The notes: generated from the letters alone by a model not told the origin. 64,000 nucleotides of DNA from Apiotrichum sp. Y4204 (GCA_025531455.1 JAMYHL010000064.1:62001-126000), one strand, 5' to 3'. Counted from the first letter of the stretch, positions 35,351 through 47,352 are shown. Translations and numbers: made by a program.

Positions 35351-35693
35351 CTACGCGCGCGTGTTCTTGTTCTTGTTGTTCCTGCCATTGGCCTTTGGGC
35401 GGGCGGTGGCACTCGCAGTGGCGGCGGGCTGTGTGGTGGCGTCGCCCTCGCTGTCGGTGGACTCGGCCTCGGTGGGACGTGCGTTCTTGGCCACAGGGGT
35501 GTTTGGAGGAGGTACCGTGTGTGCTGTGGTGAGCTACTACCAGACTTGAACTGCCTGCCCCGCACTCACTGCTATCGCTACGAGCAGCTGCGACAGCCGC
35601 GCGCCACGCGATGATGCTCTTGAAGCGCCGCTCGGAGAGGAACCGGTGGGGAACGCGAGTTTCGAAGCCGGCGTGCTGCCTGATCGGGGGCAT
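35351..35693 (-). CDS. Small hypothetical protein (98 aa)
   Basis: Two exons (35693-35570 and 35523-35351) give 98 aa. The N half is basic (MPPIRQHAGFETRVPHRFLS then ERRFKSIIAWRAAVAAARSD). The C half is low complexity, T/A/P/E-rich and ends GRNNKNKNTRA. The GTGAGT donor, 46-nt intron and phase all agree, and the exon 2 frame is much more protein-like than the other two frames. No family is recognised. It could be a nucleic-acid-associated small basic protein, but that is only composition. Confidence 0.5.
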
Positions 35694-36828
35694 GGCGGGT
35701 ATGATAGTGTTAGATAGCGGAGGATAAGTGTAAAATGAGCTGCAAGGAGGATACAGGTGATGATGACGGGAGGACACTGGTGGTTATGAGGGTTGAAAAG
35801 CTCCCCAGCTTTTCACTGACGACAGGACTGGCCTCTCAACACTCATCACTCATCACTCATCACTCATCAGTCATTCAGTCACGGCAGTACAGTGCTTGGA
35901 GCGACCTCGACGGACAACGAGGGGTGCATCGCCTGTTAAGTGTTCCTTCTGGGGAGATGTGCTTTCGCACGCCCTAATACCCGGACGTTTCAGACAGAAA
36001 TCGTGATTGCAGCTTGATGAGGGGACATGATGGGCGGACACCGAGAAGGAACGGCCCCTGCAAGCTGTTGACCTTGAGTGTCCACATGTCAGCTTGTATT
36101 TTCCAACTGGACAGTATCCGGTCCACGTGGTGCGGTAGTCGAGCGGTGTCATAGAAGTCAAGTTGAACACAAGCTGTGAAATGTGGCCTTGTGAGCTGCG
36201 CTTGTCTGTTGTCGAGAGTGCATTGAGGGAGATATTTAACAGACACTCGCAACACCATGACCTGTTATGTGTCCAAGTGGGGAAAACAACATCTAAGCAG
36301 TCGCCCGTTAGCGACAACGACTCCAGCGCAGCCTGTAATGGCCAAGTTTGTGTCAGAAGCGGAGCTTTGAACATTTGTGTTGTTGACGCAGGGGAGGCGA
36401 ATCATAGTGAAAGGCGAAGAACAGCGTACGAGGGGACATCAACAGGAATGGCAGACACTGCGGGACAGTGAACAGTAGTAGTAGTATCTCAGCCTCCTTC
36501 GGTACACGTCCCCACTTGGTTCGCAGGAGCATCTGATGCTTCTGGCTCAGCTTCATACAGCGCCACTGACGTCGCTTGTTTTTTATCCCCAGAGCCCCTA
36601 ACGCAGCCATCCGATTACTGGTCTGAGTATCTGTACCCATCAAGTCCAAACCCACCAGGCGAGCCGCATCCAGTCCATGAGCGCAGTCGCGTCAAGCCAA
36701 ATCTTGCAATATCTTAGTGATTGGCTGGTAGAATCGATTCCTGCATCAGGGAACTACCTGTCAACTTTGGAAGGATTGAACGACGTTTGGAGATCTGTCG
36801 CTCATATAAAAGGTCCCGGAGCGACAAC
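35694..36828. other. Intergenic region with a short tandem repeat
   Basis: Upstream region of the 98-aa gene and 3' flank of the hydrolase gene. Contains tandem CATCACT units at 35841-35870. The rest is AT-richer; open frames on both strands are short and unconvincing. Confidence 0.4.
35841..35870. repeat. Tandem repeat, unit CATCACT
   Basis: About four copies of the 7-nt unit CATCACT (or ACTCATC) in a row, 150-180 bp upstream of the 98-aa gene. Confidence 0.75.
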
Positions 36829-37572
36829 CTAGGCAGACGCCTTGGCCGCCTCGACGGCGCCGTTGTACGAGAGAATGAGGTTGTTGTAGTCGGGCATGTG
36901 GGCGGCGAAGAAGTGACCAAGTCCCTCGAGGTCGGTACGCCAGTCGCGGGCGAGCTCACATGCAGCCGAGAAGAAGCTGAGGAGCTGGACGCCGGCGGCC
37001 TCCATGCGGGTCCAGGACGCCTCGCGGACGAGGTCGTTGAACGTTCCCGACGCATCCGTGACGACAAAGACCTCAAAGCCGGCCTCGACAGCCGAAAGCG
37101 CCAAAAACGCAACGCAGACCTCGGTGACGATACCCGAGATAATGAGCTGTTTCTTCCCCGTGGCCTTGACGGCCGCGACAAAGTCGGCATTGTCCCACGC
37201 GTTGATCTCTCCCGGGCGGCGGATGACGGTTGCGTTCGGGTGGTCGGCCAGGATCTCGGGGACGATGGGCCCGTTGGGGCCGTCGTCGCGCGACGAGGTG
37301 ATGACTGTCGGGAGCTTGAAGAACTTGCCAATGTCGGAGAAGGCGAGGACGTTCTGGCGGAAGGTGGCCGGATCGATGTCGCGCACGAGCTCGGTGAGGC
37401 CCGTCTGGTGGTCGATGACGAGGAGCGCCGCGTCGTCCTTGTTCAAGCGGACGTAGGGCTTACCGCCGCCTTGGTTGCCGTCGTTGTTGCGCGCAAGGAT
37501 GTTGTGCGAGGAGGGCGCGGCGAGCGCTGAGACGGCATTGACCGCCAGGAGAGCGAGGGTGAGGAACTTCAT
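36829..37572 (-). CDS. Secreted isochorismatase-family hydrolase (YcaC-like)
   Basis: Single exon, 247 aa. An N-terminal signal peptide (MKFLTLALLAVNAVSALAA) and a short linker precede a complete cysteine-hydrolase fold. The fold includes DDAALLVIDHQTGL (catalytic Asp), RRPGEINAWDNADF, KKQLIISGIVTEVCVAFLAL (nucleophile Cys), FEVFVVTDASGTFND, and the YcaC-type tail CELARDWRTDLEGL / MPDYNNLILSY. The body closely follows bacterial YcaC in motif order. The substrate of YcaC-type enzymes is not settled. Predicted export is unusual, since most relatives are cytosolic. Possible horizontal origin is suggested only by this resemblance and the lack of introns. Confidence 0.87.
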   Translation of the reverse strand: MKFLTLALLAVNAVSALAAPSSHNILARNNDGNQGGGKPYVRLNKDDAALLVIDHQTGLTELVRDIDPATFRQNVLAFSDIGKFFKLPTVITSSRDDGPNGPIVPEILADHPNATVIRRPGEINAWDNADFVAAVKATGKKQLIISGIVTEVCVAFLALSAVEAGFEVFVVTDASGTFNDLVREASWTRMEAAGVQLLSFFSAACELARDWRTDLEGLGHFFAAHMPDYNNLILSYNGAVEAAKASA

Positions 37573-39415
37573 CGTTTGAGGGAATCAAGGAGGGCTTATA
37601 TGAAGAGCTTGTGGGTCTTGGGCGGTGAGTTGATGGGACGATGAGGAGGACGACAGGACCCATACCTCTCGTCTTTTATACCATTTCGAGGTCGAAGATT
37701 GCGGGACTGCTCACAGCAGTAAGCAGAGCTGAACAACCCCGGCTGATGGGGGCGGGCTGCCGCAAGACGCCCGCAACGGGTCATGAGAGTTGCCTCGGCC
37801 CGGATCAATGGATGTGAAGGCGCCTGAAAGATGTGCGCCCGCTGCGCATGGCGACGGTGAGAGTTGCGGGGCGTCGAGACGGACAGAGCACGCCCCAAGG
37901 ACCCAAATGCGCCAGCCGCATGTGAAGAGTTCACAAGAGGTAGCGTCACCACCGCCCCCTACGCATCGCACGGTGAATGCCATCTCTCTTTCACATCGTA
38001 ACCTCCTCCTGTGACGAGTTAGCTAACCAGCCATGAGATGCCGGCATGGTGCGTCGGATCGGTGCGTGTCGTGCCCGAGTCCGATGCGGCGGGCGCGAGA
38101 GTGGCTGGACACGCGGAATTGATAACCTCTGGAATTCTGTAACCTCTTGAGAACGTCGCGTCGGAAATTGCGGCTGAACACTGCAAGTAGTCATAAAAGT
38201 ACGTTATCCTCAGCTTCCCGACCTCGCCAAGCCAGCCGTGGAACTGATTGCTAACCTGTGGTTATAATAAGATTTTGAATGGAGATGGCGGCAACGCAGC
38301 CCACATGTTTTCTTGTTCATTTTAACCGTACAGCAGTTGTGGGGGAGCCGGAGCCCCGGGTCTCGCCCCGGGTGTCGGAAAAACTTGCCGACCCGATTCC
38401 GTGCCTGGCGGCAGTCTCGTTAGTGTCCCGACACGGTTTCGTTATCAGCAAACCTTGTGACCAATGCTTGACATTTGGGTGGCCCAAGGCCGAGAAGAGG
38501 CAGATGCAGGAGCAACACACGCAGGGTCGACTATGACCTGAGTGAATTGCGACTTGCGACTATCCAGAGCAAGCTTGCACATTTCATCATGTGATGGAAA
38601 CGTGAGAACACCACAAGTGAAATCTCATAGCCTGTTCTCTCGGGAGTGGAATCTTCCGCTCGATCACCTGCAGTGTGAGTTTGTCTGACCAGCCTCCTGC
38701 GCGTAATCCACGTAATGATCTCGGAGTCTCTCCAGGTCATACCCCTCGCCGGGCAAGGCATGGGAAAGATTAGGCAGCCGGGAACAATGAGACGCTCAGG
38801 GCCGATCGCGGGAGTTCAGAGGTCATTCGGAAGTCCTGAACTGACGGCCGAGATCTCGTCTCCTAAGTTTGGATCCGCGATAGCTACCACTGTACCTGTG
38901 TGTTGTTTGGCATGGCGCAGGATGCGACGCGCACATACACATGTAGATGGTACCGCGAAGCAACGGCTGTCTGGAAAACAGGTCGCAGAGGCAGTAACCC
39001 ACTCCCGAGTTGCGCCGCACGCCAAAGTCTTGGGGAGAGGTGGTGGTGGCAGGAATGTCGTGCCGTGAACAATTAGCGCGGAACATGTGCTGTTCTTTTT
39101 GCTCAGGTTGGTAAAGGTTAGGGAGGGGACGAAGATTGCACTTTAGCGGCCGCTCGCAGCGTTTGGCGATGTCGAGCGGCCGGACTTGTGCTCTTGCTCA
39201 CCACGCACAGTGGGATGAGTCAAGCCAAACGCTGGGAAATATCAAGCGCGGCGATATGTCAATGGTAAATGCTCTACATACGGTATCGATCAACATGGGG
39301 GGAACGTCACACATGGAGGGGGTGGTCTAACGGCTCCAATCTCTACCCAGCGACTCTGTGAGCGAGGTTAGGGCCGACAGCGGCCGTGAGCTCACACGAC
39401 AAACTCTCCTGCGAC
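37573..39415. other. Intergenic region (1.8 kb)
   Basis: Promoter of the secreted hydrolase at the left end, then about 1.5 kb with no supported gene or RNA. A short self-complementary CCCCGGG-TCTCG-CCCCGGG motif lies at about 38354-38372. Open frames on both strands are short. Confidence 0.4.
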
Positions 39416-40223
39416 CTAGAAGACAATGTTGACAATACCCACAGCCTCAGTAGCCTCGAACACCGCCTTGATAACCAGGGAGGAAGCCCACGCCATCTCC
39501 TCGCGCCTTCCCCTGGTGGGTGGCTTGATGTCATTCGCGCTCCGAAACAGCGACTCGAAAACCCCTTGTTGCTGCGGTTAACATTCGACGCACTGGTTAA
39601 CTGGGACACGATGTCTGTGCGTGCTTGCGCGGAGCACATTGTGTGCCCGCATCACAACAAACACCAAACAGACAAACACTACAGCCTTCATGTCACTTAC
39701 AGCGGTCTGGATCAACTCCACAAACTGCGATCAGCGTCCTTGGTCCACTAATACCCACCTTCTGAAATGAAGCACTGTCGCCGGTATAGACGTCCTCCGC
39801 GTCGCGGAGAAACACAATCAACTCGTCCACGCGGCTGTACAGGCAAGCCACAGCTGCACTGAAGACGTGGCGCGTCCATTTATCCGGAGTCACGCCGGCG
39901 CAGCATGGACGACAAGGCGGGCCGCACTTGCGCTCGGCCGCGCGGGGCTCGGGCACGCGAACACAGTTGGCGTGGTAGAGGTGCGTTTCGACCCCCACGG
40001 CAGCGGTAGCCATCAGACGGACGGCGGTGCGCAGCGCCCACGCGTCCAGCTGGGCGTCAGCTCCGACCCTTTACATACAAGCTGGCCGGCTCACAGAGTA
40101 GGTGGAGACGTATTGGTCACCTTCAACGACGCACCTGGCGAGGCCGTTGGGGTCGTTGGTCATGCAGTACTCGGGATTCAGGTCGCTCCAGGCAAACCGT
40201 GCCAGGTCGTTTACGTCCAGCAT
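39416..40223 (-). CDS. Hypothetical protein (199 aa) with cysteine cluster
   Basis: Four exons (40223-40095, 40049-39759, 39724-39701, 39571-39416) give 199 aa. Exon 3 is only 24 nt (FVELIQTA). The start MLDVNDLARFAWSDLNPEYC leads into LDAWALRTAVRLMATAAVGV, a cysteine cluster KCGPPCRPCC, then mainly helical sequence (HVFSAAVACLYSRVDELIVF) and a hydrophobic end (VFEATEAVGIVNIVF). All three joins keep phase 0, and each intron has a GT-AG pair. No family is recognised. The microexon and the second and third introns are the least certain parts. Confidence 0.55.
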
Positions 40224-42039
40224 GTTGTTTACTGATTTGGGTGATGGGTGTGGTGAGACGAAGAGGGAGATGAGGAGAGTATCAAGCGTTGAGGGGAAGA
40301 AGGAAGAACTGGGCCACGACGAGCGGTGCTGATAAGTCAACGGCTGTTTGGCCAGAGTATGTGCTGAGGTGGGGATGAGGGGGTGAGTAAAGTCAACCTA
40401 GGAGCGTGGCAATAATCGCCTCGTGCTTTGTTTGTTCTACTTCATCAATCATCTAGAGGCCCATCACCGACACATGACCAGCTTTTTCGTGGAGGGTGTG
40501 TAGGAGGTGTTGTCAGAGCCCCACGGTGGCGATTGGAGGCTGCTGCCTGCTGCTTGCGCGCATGTCAATGAACCTGTGTCGGTTTCAGCACAAAAATGCC
40601 CGACAGCGCCGGGATGCAACATCTGGAAGTGCTGAAACGAGTTACTGGCGCAACACGAACACCGCGCGGCGCGTCCATTCCCAGTTAGACAAACACCCTT
40701 GAGTCCTTGTACGTCCGACGTCGCGAGGGAGCCAGATTACGTGCCGAATCTCACCCTCAGAACCTGTTCATTGTCGAGTCTGAGCGGAATACAAAAGTTC
40801 AAGCCCGCGTAGTGCACAGGGTCCATGTGACGACGCAGATAGGTGCGCACTCTGATAAGACGCCCTGTGATTACGGTTGGGGCCAGCAACGGAAGACCAT
40901 ACGGTTGCACCGAAGACAGCGTGGTTACTAGCGTGCTTACGAGCGGGATGATCAAGGCGAGCGTCGGCACATGGCAGCGGCAGGGCTGGCGGCGGCGAGG
41001 CAGCCGCAAGAATGCGGGCTGATCAGGGCTAGTGATCGTCACCACTCTCAATTGCTGGTCGTCAATAACCTTGCCATCCCCAAATGAAAGTTTGAGAGTG
41101 GAAGAGAGCGGAAAAGTGGAAGAGAGCGGAAAAGGGGCCGAGGAGAAGAGAGAAGGGGGAGAGGCAAAGTGTGAGCGTGTCCAATGTTCACCATTGGGCT
41201 GCGTACCTCTACACAAAAAGAGGGAGCCACGACAATTCAGCGAAAGTGCCAGCGGACACAAGACAAGAGAGAGAACATCTACGGTGAGGATGTGTGAGCG
41301 TCAGTGACAGACCAATGACGAGGAGGGTTCGTGTGCGCGGCGTGTAGCGCCCTGTAACAATAGCAGTGAAAGGATCGTGAGTGAGAAATACGGTATGACA
41401 GAGAGCGCAACTAAGAGTGGGACGGTGGGGAGACGGTGAGATGGTGAGCAGCAGCGGTATACTCAGCCGAACATGGGAGCGATAATGGGGAGTATGGGCT
41501 GGACGACAAACCCCAGAGATCGAAGACGCGGTTGTGGCGTCTTGAATCCTGATATTCTGTCTCTGTGTGATGTTCATGTCCTGTTTCTGTTTGATGAGCG
41601 GGCGTCGAGGCGAATCGGGCGGCTCGGAGGATTCGGAGAGAGTGAGGTGCGCAAGGGGACAGGTGTCCAGGTGCGCATGCGCCGTGTTGCGAACATTGCT
41701 GCCGACGTGCACCGACCTGCAGGGTAGCGTGTGATTCACAGGGTTATGTTGGGATGCAAGGATACGAGAAAAGTAGACAAGAAGAACGACATTGGACGAC
41801 TGTCGATAGGAATGGACAGGATGGGATCAGGATGGACGATCGCAGCATTGTGTTGCCAGATGCCAAGAATTCCAACAGTCGCCAGGTGTGACGTCGACGG
41901 CGTCCTCGGCGCCCGGCGTGGTGCACAGTGCGGAGTGCGGAGTGCGGTGCAGCAGTTGCACTCGACAACCGTCTTTCACAAACATATTTTACTTTTCCAC
42001 ACCTTCTACCTCTCATTCTCATCCTCCCTCCCATCCGCA
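40224..42039. other. Intergenic region (1.8 kb), divergent
   Basis: Upstream regions of the 199-aa gene (minus) and the EI24-like gene (plus). Holds an imperfect duplication of GTGGAAGAGAGCGGAAAA (41099-41134). No gene is supported. A minus-strand frame at 40737-41261 is open but has no useful ATG. Confidence 0.4.
41099..41134. repeat. Direct repeat, 18-nt unit twice
   Basis: The unit GTGGAAGAGAGCGGAAAA occurs twice back to back. Confidence 0.7.
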
Positions 42040-43411
42040 ATGCCCACAGAGCTCCTCTCCTTCCCGCCAAGCTACACCGTCGTGGGGCTGTACCGGCTGC
42101 TTTCCGACCCGGCGCTCCGCGTCCCCGTCTGGGCAAAAGTCAAGCACGCGGCGGTGCGCGGCGCCGCCGTCGGCGCAGCCTACGCCGTCTTCGGGTGGGG
42201 GATTATGCGCTGGGTCGTGCGCCGCTTCGTGCTGCGCGGCCGCGAGGGGCGCGTCACCCTCGGCCACGGCGCGCTCGCCCTCAGCGTCGACCTTGTCTTT
42301 TGTGAGCTCTCATCCATCCCCAAGACAATCTCACTCACGCACACCAGATACGCACCTCCTCATTCTCCTCCCGCAGCTCGGCGCGATCATGCACTTTTTC
42401 GTCAAGAAGAATCTGCGCATCGCGCGCGCGCGCGCATACGCTTTGACTGTTACGTCGCGCCGCAAGCCGGCCGAGTTCTGGAGCCAGGTGTGTGGACACT
42501 TTCTGGGGCTGGTGGTTTGCTGACGCCCCAGGGATACGTCGAGGAATGGCAGCAGCCGCCGGTGCCGACGGCGGAGCAGAAGCGCGCGTGGGGCGCGCGC
42601 AAGCACCAGGAACAGTGGCTGCGCTGGGTTCTTTTCCCGCCCGTTCAGATGATTATCAAGAACTGTGCGTGCACTGAACAGCGGGGCAACTTAATTCTAA
42701 CGGCAGTCATCCTCCTCCCTCTCTCGCCGACGCTCCCGCTTATTGTTCCCCTCTTCTTCTGCTCCCTCAAGGCCCTCAGGACCGCAGAGTACCTCCACCA
42801 GCCGTACTTTAAGCAGAAGCACATGTCCAAGGACCAGGTGTGGACGTGGGTCGAGGAGCGCAAGTGGGCGTACCGCTGTGAGTCCGCGCTGCCTCAAGTC
42901 CACGTCATAGCCTAACGACAGCGTTCGGGTTTGCCGCCGCCGTGCTCGAGACCATGCCCATTATCGGGCTGCTCTTCAGCGTCTCGAACAATGTCGGCGC
43001 CGCCATGTGGTGGGTATACGCATCTGGTGCAGACTGACACGCAGGGCACACGATCTCGAGAAGCGCCAGCACCTCTTCGGCCACGGCATCCTGCAGCGCC
43101 TCCCGCCCAGCCGCGTCGGCATGTTTGGCTGCGGCTCCCCGCTCGACATTACGCCGTCCGTGGTCCAGGCCGAGAAGGCCATCGAGGCGCAGTGGTCGGC
43201 GCGCCCCGCGTACCAGCCCGACGTGCAGGCCTACGACCCCGAGCGGCCGCAGGAGGACTACCCCGACCAGCCGCCGGCGTACGAGCGCGTCGCGGGAAGC
43301 ACGGGCTCGTCCACCGCCACGCCCGGCGGCAGCTCGGCGTCCCACCGCGTGCCCCCCGCCCTCCCCGTCCGCCCCGCCGACAAGATGGGTAAACTGCCCG
43401 GTGCGTTCTGA
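42040..43411 (+). CDS. EI24-domain / RRT8-LDS-like multipass membrane protein
   Basis: Six exons (42040-42301, 42348-42487, 42532-42664, 42707-42877, 42922-43009, 43045-43411) give about 386 aa. Hydrophobic segments include AAVGAAYAVFGWGIMRWVV, LSVDLVFYTHLLILLPQLGA, VILLPLSPTLPLIVPLFF and ETMPIIGLLFSVSNNVGAAMW. Between them are the charged loops YVEEWQQPPVP and YFKQKHMSKDQVWTWVEERK. The tail is P/S-rich and cytosolic-looking. This plan matches fungal EI24-superfamily proteins related to yeast RRT8/LDS1/LDS2 (lipid droplet or spore wall linked). The family call is moderate. Introns are 37-46 nt, all in phase. Convergent with the Zn2Cys6 gene, 75 bp apart. Confidence 0.7.
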
Positions 43412-43486
43412 GCAGCTTGGCTCTGAGCACTATGATACAGGATGCAAAAACTAGACACAATAGAGGTTTTCGAAATTCACAAGTCT

Positions 43487-46131
43487 TTAAACAAACTGTG
43501 CCAGCTGTTCGGAATACTGCCGGAGCGTCTGGCCAGCGGTGCGCGCTACATGGCTCGGGGGCAGGCCGCTGCTGGCGAGCATATCGGCGACCTCATTCAG
43601 GAGGGGCACCGCCTCGCCGGCCTGGAACGGGCACTCGGCCGCGCCTTGGTCCTTGATCGCGTCGACGAGCACCGAGCCCGCGAGAGTTATCATCTGTGTT
43701 GTCAGACAAGATATTCACAATCACAACACTACTCACAGAGAGGTAGCACGGCGGGAGGTTTGCGAGCTCGTTGCGCTGCGGCCAGGCATTGCATTTCTCG
43801 AGGAAGCCGACTGCGGCTTCGACGCCGTGCGCCCACGATGCGCTGCGGAGGCGCGGGTTGCCTTCGAGGCTCTTTGCGCTCGTGGCGTTGACGAGCATGC
43901 GTGCAAACTCCCAGAAGAGGTTGATGTAGCGCATCTGGTTGCGGTCGAGGGCATGCGAGTCGAGGTCTGCGCGCCACCACTCAAGACTTGCGTTGATGCT
44001 CGAGGCGAGGCGCGCGTTAGCGGCCGCCTGCTGGCTCGCCTGCGGCGTCGCGGTGGCGAGCTCATGTTGTGAGCGGCGGTGATACCAGTCGCGGAGGAGG
44101 GTGATGAGGCGCGCGTGGAAGGTAAGGAGGATGTCGTTTGGCGAGTACTGGTCTCCCGGGATGGGCGAGTCGGGGACGAGGACATGGCAGTATGCCATGG
44201 GATCGCGGCGCGGTGGTGGAGGGTTATCGCGCTGGAGGGCCTCGGTGCCGTCGACAATGTAACAGAGGAGCCAGACGCGCGCCATGTCTTCGCGCGTCGC
44301 ATCGCGTTTGATCGGAAGTAGGCCGCACACCTCGCCCAGTGTCGGCGGGAGCGGGACGGTGAGAGACGTCCACTTGATCCACCCGCGCGCCCACTTGAAT
44401 GCCGAGCTGGCGATGGTCGCCGCCTGGTCCCGCTCCGTCATGAACGTTGCGAGCACGCACGCGCCGACAATCTCCTCGGGACCGATACCCAGTTCGGGGT
44501 CAAGCTCCTCCTCGCCGTCCTCGTCTTTTTGGCCTGTTCCGCCGCCAAATGGCGGATCAAGCGTGCTGATAAAGCTGTCGGCCGGCGAGTTGACCAGCAG
44601 CTGCGTAACCTCGCGTGCGAGTACGTTGCGGCGTTCGTGTGACGACGGTACGCGCTCAGCCGCAACAAGACACAGCACGCTGAGGATAAATGGCGTGATC
44701 GAGCTGGGTCCGAGCGCAATGTACGGAAACTTGCCGAATTCGAGGCGGTAGCCATACAGCCAGGGCGAGAGTTTTGCGTGAAAACTGGTGTCAGGACAGG
44801 TCGATAATGGTGAATACCCACTAGTTGACAAGGGAAAGCGCTTCAGAGTTGGGAAGGAGGCCGCGCTTGACAATGTTCGGCCGGGGATCCTGGGCGCCGA
44901 GCGAGTCGGAGAGGTTTGTCTGCGCGACGGCGACGCTGTTCGGAGACGGGGCGGGGCGCGAGCCGTTCAGGAGGCCGAATATGCCGCCGAGCTGGTTGGG
45001 GTACGAGCTGTGGCCGTCGAGAGAACCGACAGCCATGGCCGTGCTGTCCGACGGCGAGATGGACAACATGTTGTCGGGCGTGACCCCAGTTGCGGACGGG
45101 TACGAGCCCGGTCCGGTCCCAGTGTCACCTGTACCGTAGCTGAACGCGCTCATGTCGACGTCCCCTAGTGAAAGGTTGTTGCTGCTCGTAGTCGACGGGT
45201 GTGTGAGCGGCACAAGGCTGATGCCGTCTGCGGGGCCCTTGCGCCCGAACGGCTGGGGGATGTGCATATCTGTCGGGCGGACGACGGCGCTGTTGGACGG
45301 CACGAGGCCGCCGTCCGCGAACATGACGCCTGGGACGGGCGCGTCGTCGTCGTCCACCGAGTCGTCCTTCTTTGCGCGCCGGCTCCGTTTCCGGGATCCA
45401 TCCTTTTCACTCGCCAGCTCGCGGTTGCGCTCCACGCCCCAGCCCTGCAGGGCTGAGAGATCACGGTCGGGCACCTCGTACCGCGCGAGCGGCGGGTCCA
45501 GCGGCGGGATAATGCCCTGCACGGTGAGGTGGGACACGAGGTGGTGGACCGCCGCGGACAGCTGCGAGAGGTGCCCGAGGGCGCAGTACACGTCCGAGGT
45601 GAGTGTCTGCTGCCAGTCCTCGTCCTGTGTGTGAGCCGGGATCAACAGCAGAATAGAGCGGATACTCACATGGCCGCGGGGATAGAAGACGCATTTCTCC
45701 TTGCGCGCGCGGCAGCGCACACAGTCCGACTCGTTGTTCTCGACAATACACTTGAGCTTTGCGCGGCGGCAGTTTGCGCACGCCTTTTGCTTCTTCTCGC
45801 GCACGAGGATGCTCGGCGGCTCTTTCGTGTCCTTGTCCTTGGTGTCCTTGGGCTCGGGCTTGCGATCCCCGCTCATGCTCGCAATGCTGTCGCGCCCGCG
45901 TTTCCGCCCGCTGCCTCCGCTTTGGCCTCCGCTTGCCCCGCCGGATGCGGACGTGCCCTTCGTTCCTGCCCCCATCCCGCGCATCCCGCCATTCGCGCTT
46001 GCGCTCGGAATCGCGTCGTTCACCCCCGTGCCGGTGCCCGCCTCCTCCGAGTCGCGGTACTCCATCCGGCGCGCTGCGGCGAGCGGCGAGATCGTGCCTG
46101 CGGGGAACACGGCGCCGTGCTGTTCTGCCAT
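43487..46131 (-). CDS. Zn(II)2Cys6 fungal transcription factor
   Basis: Four exons (46131-45670, 45624-44822, 44784-43737, 43693-43487) encode about 839 aa. The zinc cluster at about 116-145 is CANCRRAKLKC then CVRCRARKEKC, spacing C-x2-C-x6-C-x8-C-x2-C-x6-C, preceded by a basic REKKQKA segment. A downstream helical region (TLTSDVYCALGHLSQLSAAV) may be the dimerisation element. The middle is disordered. The C-terminal half (from AKLSPWLYGYRLEFGKFPYI) resembles the all-helical regulatory domain of this class, with MARVWLLCYIVDGTEAL and RYINLFWEFARMLVNA. Targets cannot be read from sequence. The neighbouring EI24-like or MocA genes are not demonstrably regulated by it. Confidence 0.88.
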
Positions 46132-47352
46132 CGTGTGCGGTGGATGGATGCGGGTGGATGGTCAAGATGAGAAATGGGATAAGCCGGGGTAGGTGTGCGG
46201 TGTGCCGGGGTCGAGGCGGTCTAGGCTGGATGGGAGACTTGCGGCCTTGCGGAATGCGAGGCGCTATGTGCTACGCCCGGCTGTTGTTGGTGGCCTTGCT
46301 TGTTGTCTGTCGCCTATCGCTGGTCGCTTGTCGCTTGGCGCCGCTGCGGTCTCTTTGCGCTGGTGGGATGAATGGCACTAGACGCATTCAATGACCAATG
46401 CCTCACGCGATCTGGTGCTCCGCACGGGGAGCTGTCGGCGGGTACTGCGCCTCGTCGGTTCGGTGCGGGGCTCACGGGGCGGAGCTAGCCAAGCACGCGG
46501 AGCGGCAGAGGAGCGAGGAGCGGAGCTCGGAGCTCGGAGCAAGCAGAACGGGAGAGTGGTGGATGTGGATGTGGATGTGGATGACCAGAGCCAGAGCCGA
46601 AAAAATCAGGTAATCCAAGCCTTGGAAGCTTCGATAACGAGTGGTGGGTCCAGGGGAGGTAAGGATCGGGGCACACGGCGACAGGTGCTGATAAAGATAA
46701 CGTTCGTCCGTCGTCGCTTGGAGAGCCCATGAACAGGGGCGGTGAATGGTGGGGAGGGTGTGTGTGTAAATGCGTAGCAGAGACTGGGAGATAAATGGAA
46801 TGCGCGAAGGCCCGCAGACTAGCAGACTAGCTGCTAGCTAGAAGTGTGCTTGGTGTGGGGCATGGCGGGGAGGACTGGGACACAAAAACCGTGTATCGTG
46901 TGCGACATTGAGAGAGAGCGCAGAGGAGGGACAAGAGTAGTGTACGCTAGCCGAGCTCTGCTCTGCCGGCCTCCTTTTGCTCTGCTTGCTCTGCTCATCC
47001 CCGCTCTCGTTGTGCTCACGACCACACTGCTCGACCGACCGGCAATGCGCATACCGCAATGTTGTATCGGCAAAAGCGCCGCTTTCGGACAACTCCATCT
47101 CCCTCCTCCCTCAGAACGCACCCCCCACTCTGAACGTTATCTCCGCTCGAGGACATCCAACCGGCAACCCTTGCAACCTTGGAGGGGCATCCGAACGCGA
47201 ATGCCGCATGTCGCACGTCGACAGCTCGACAGCAGATGCCGATGATCCGATGACGGGCTGATAGACGTGCTCATCTCTCCGGCCTGCCGACGCCTCATTA
47301 CCGTGCATAACGCATAACCCGTACAAAACTGCCACTACTTGTCTTCTTTTCT
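46132..47352. other. Intergenic region (1.2 kb) upstream of the Zn2Cys6 gene
   Basis: Contains GTGGAT tandem units at 46558-46583 and CTAGCTGCTAGCTAG-type palindromic sequence near 46818-46840. No gene or RNA is supported. Confidence 0.4.
46558..46583. repeat. Hexanucleotide repeat GTGGAT
   Basis: Four tandem copies of GTGGAT (GTGGATGTGGATGTGGAT and onward) about 430 bp upstream of the Zn2Cys6 start. Confidence 0.7.

Noticed and set aside
40737..41261. Open minus-strand frame of 174 codons
   Set aside because: It starts with TTG; the only in-frame ATG leaves about 34 residues, no family motif appears, and it overlaps simple repeats.
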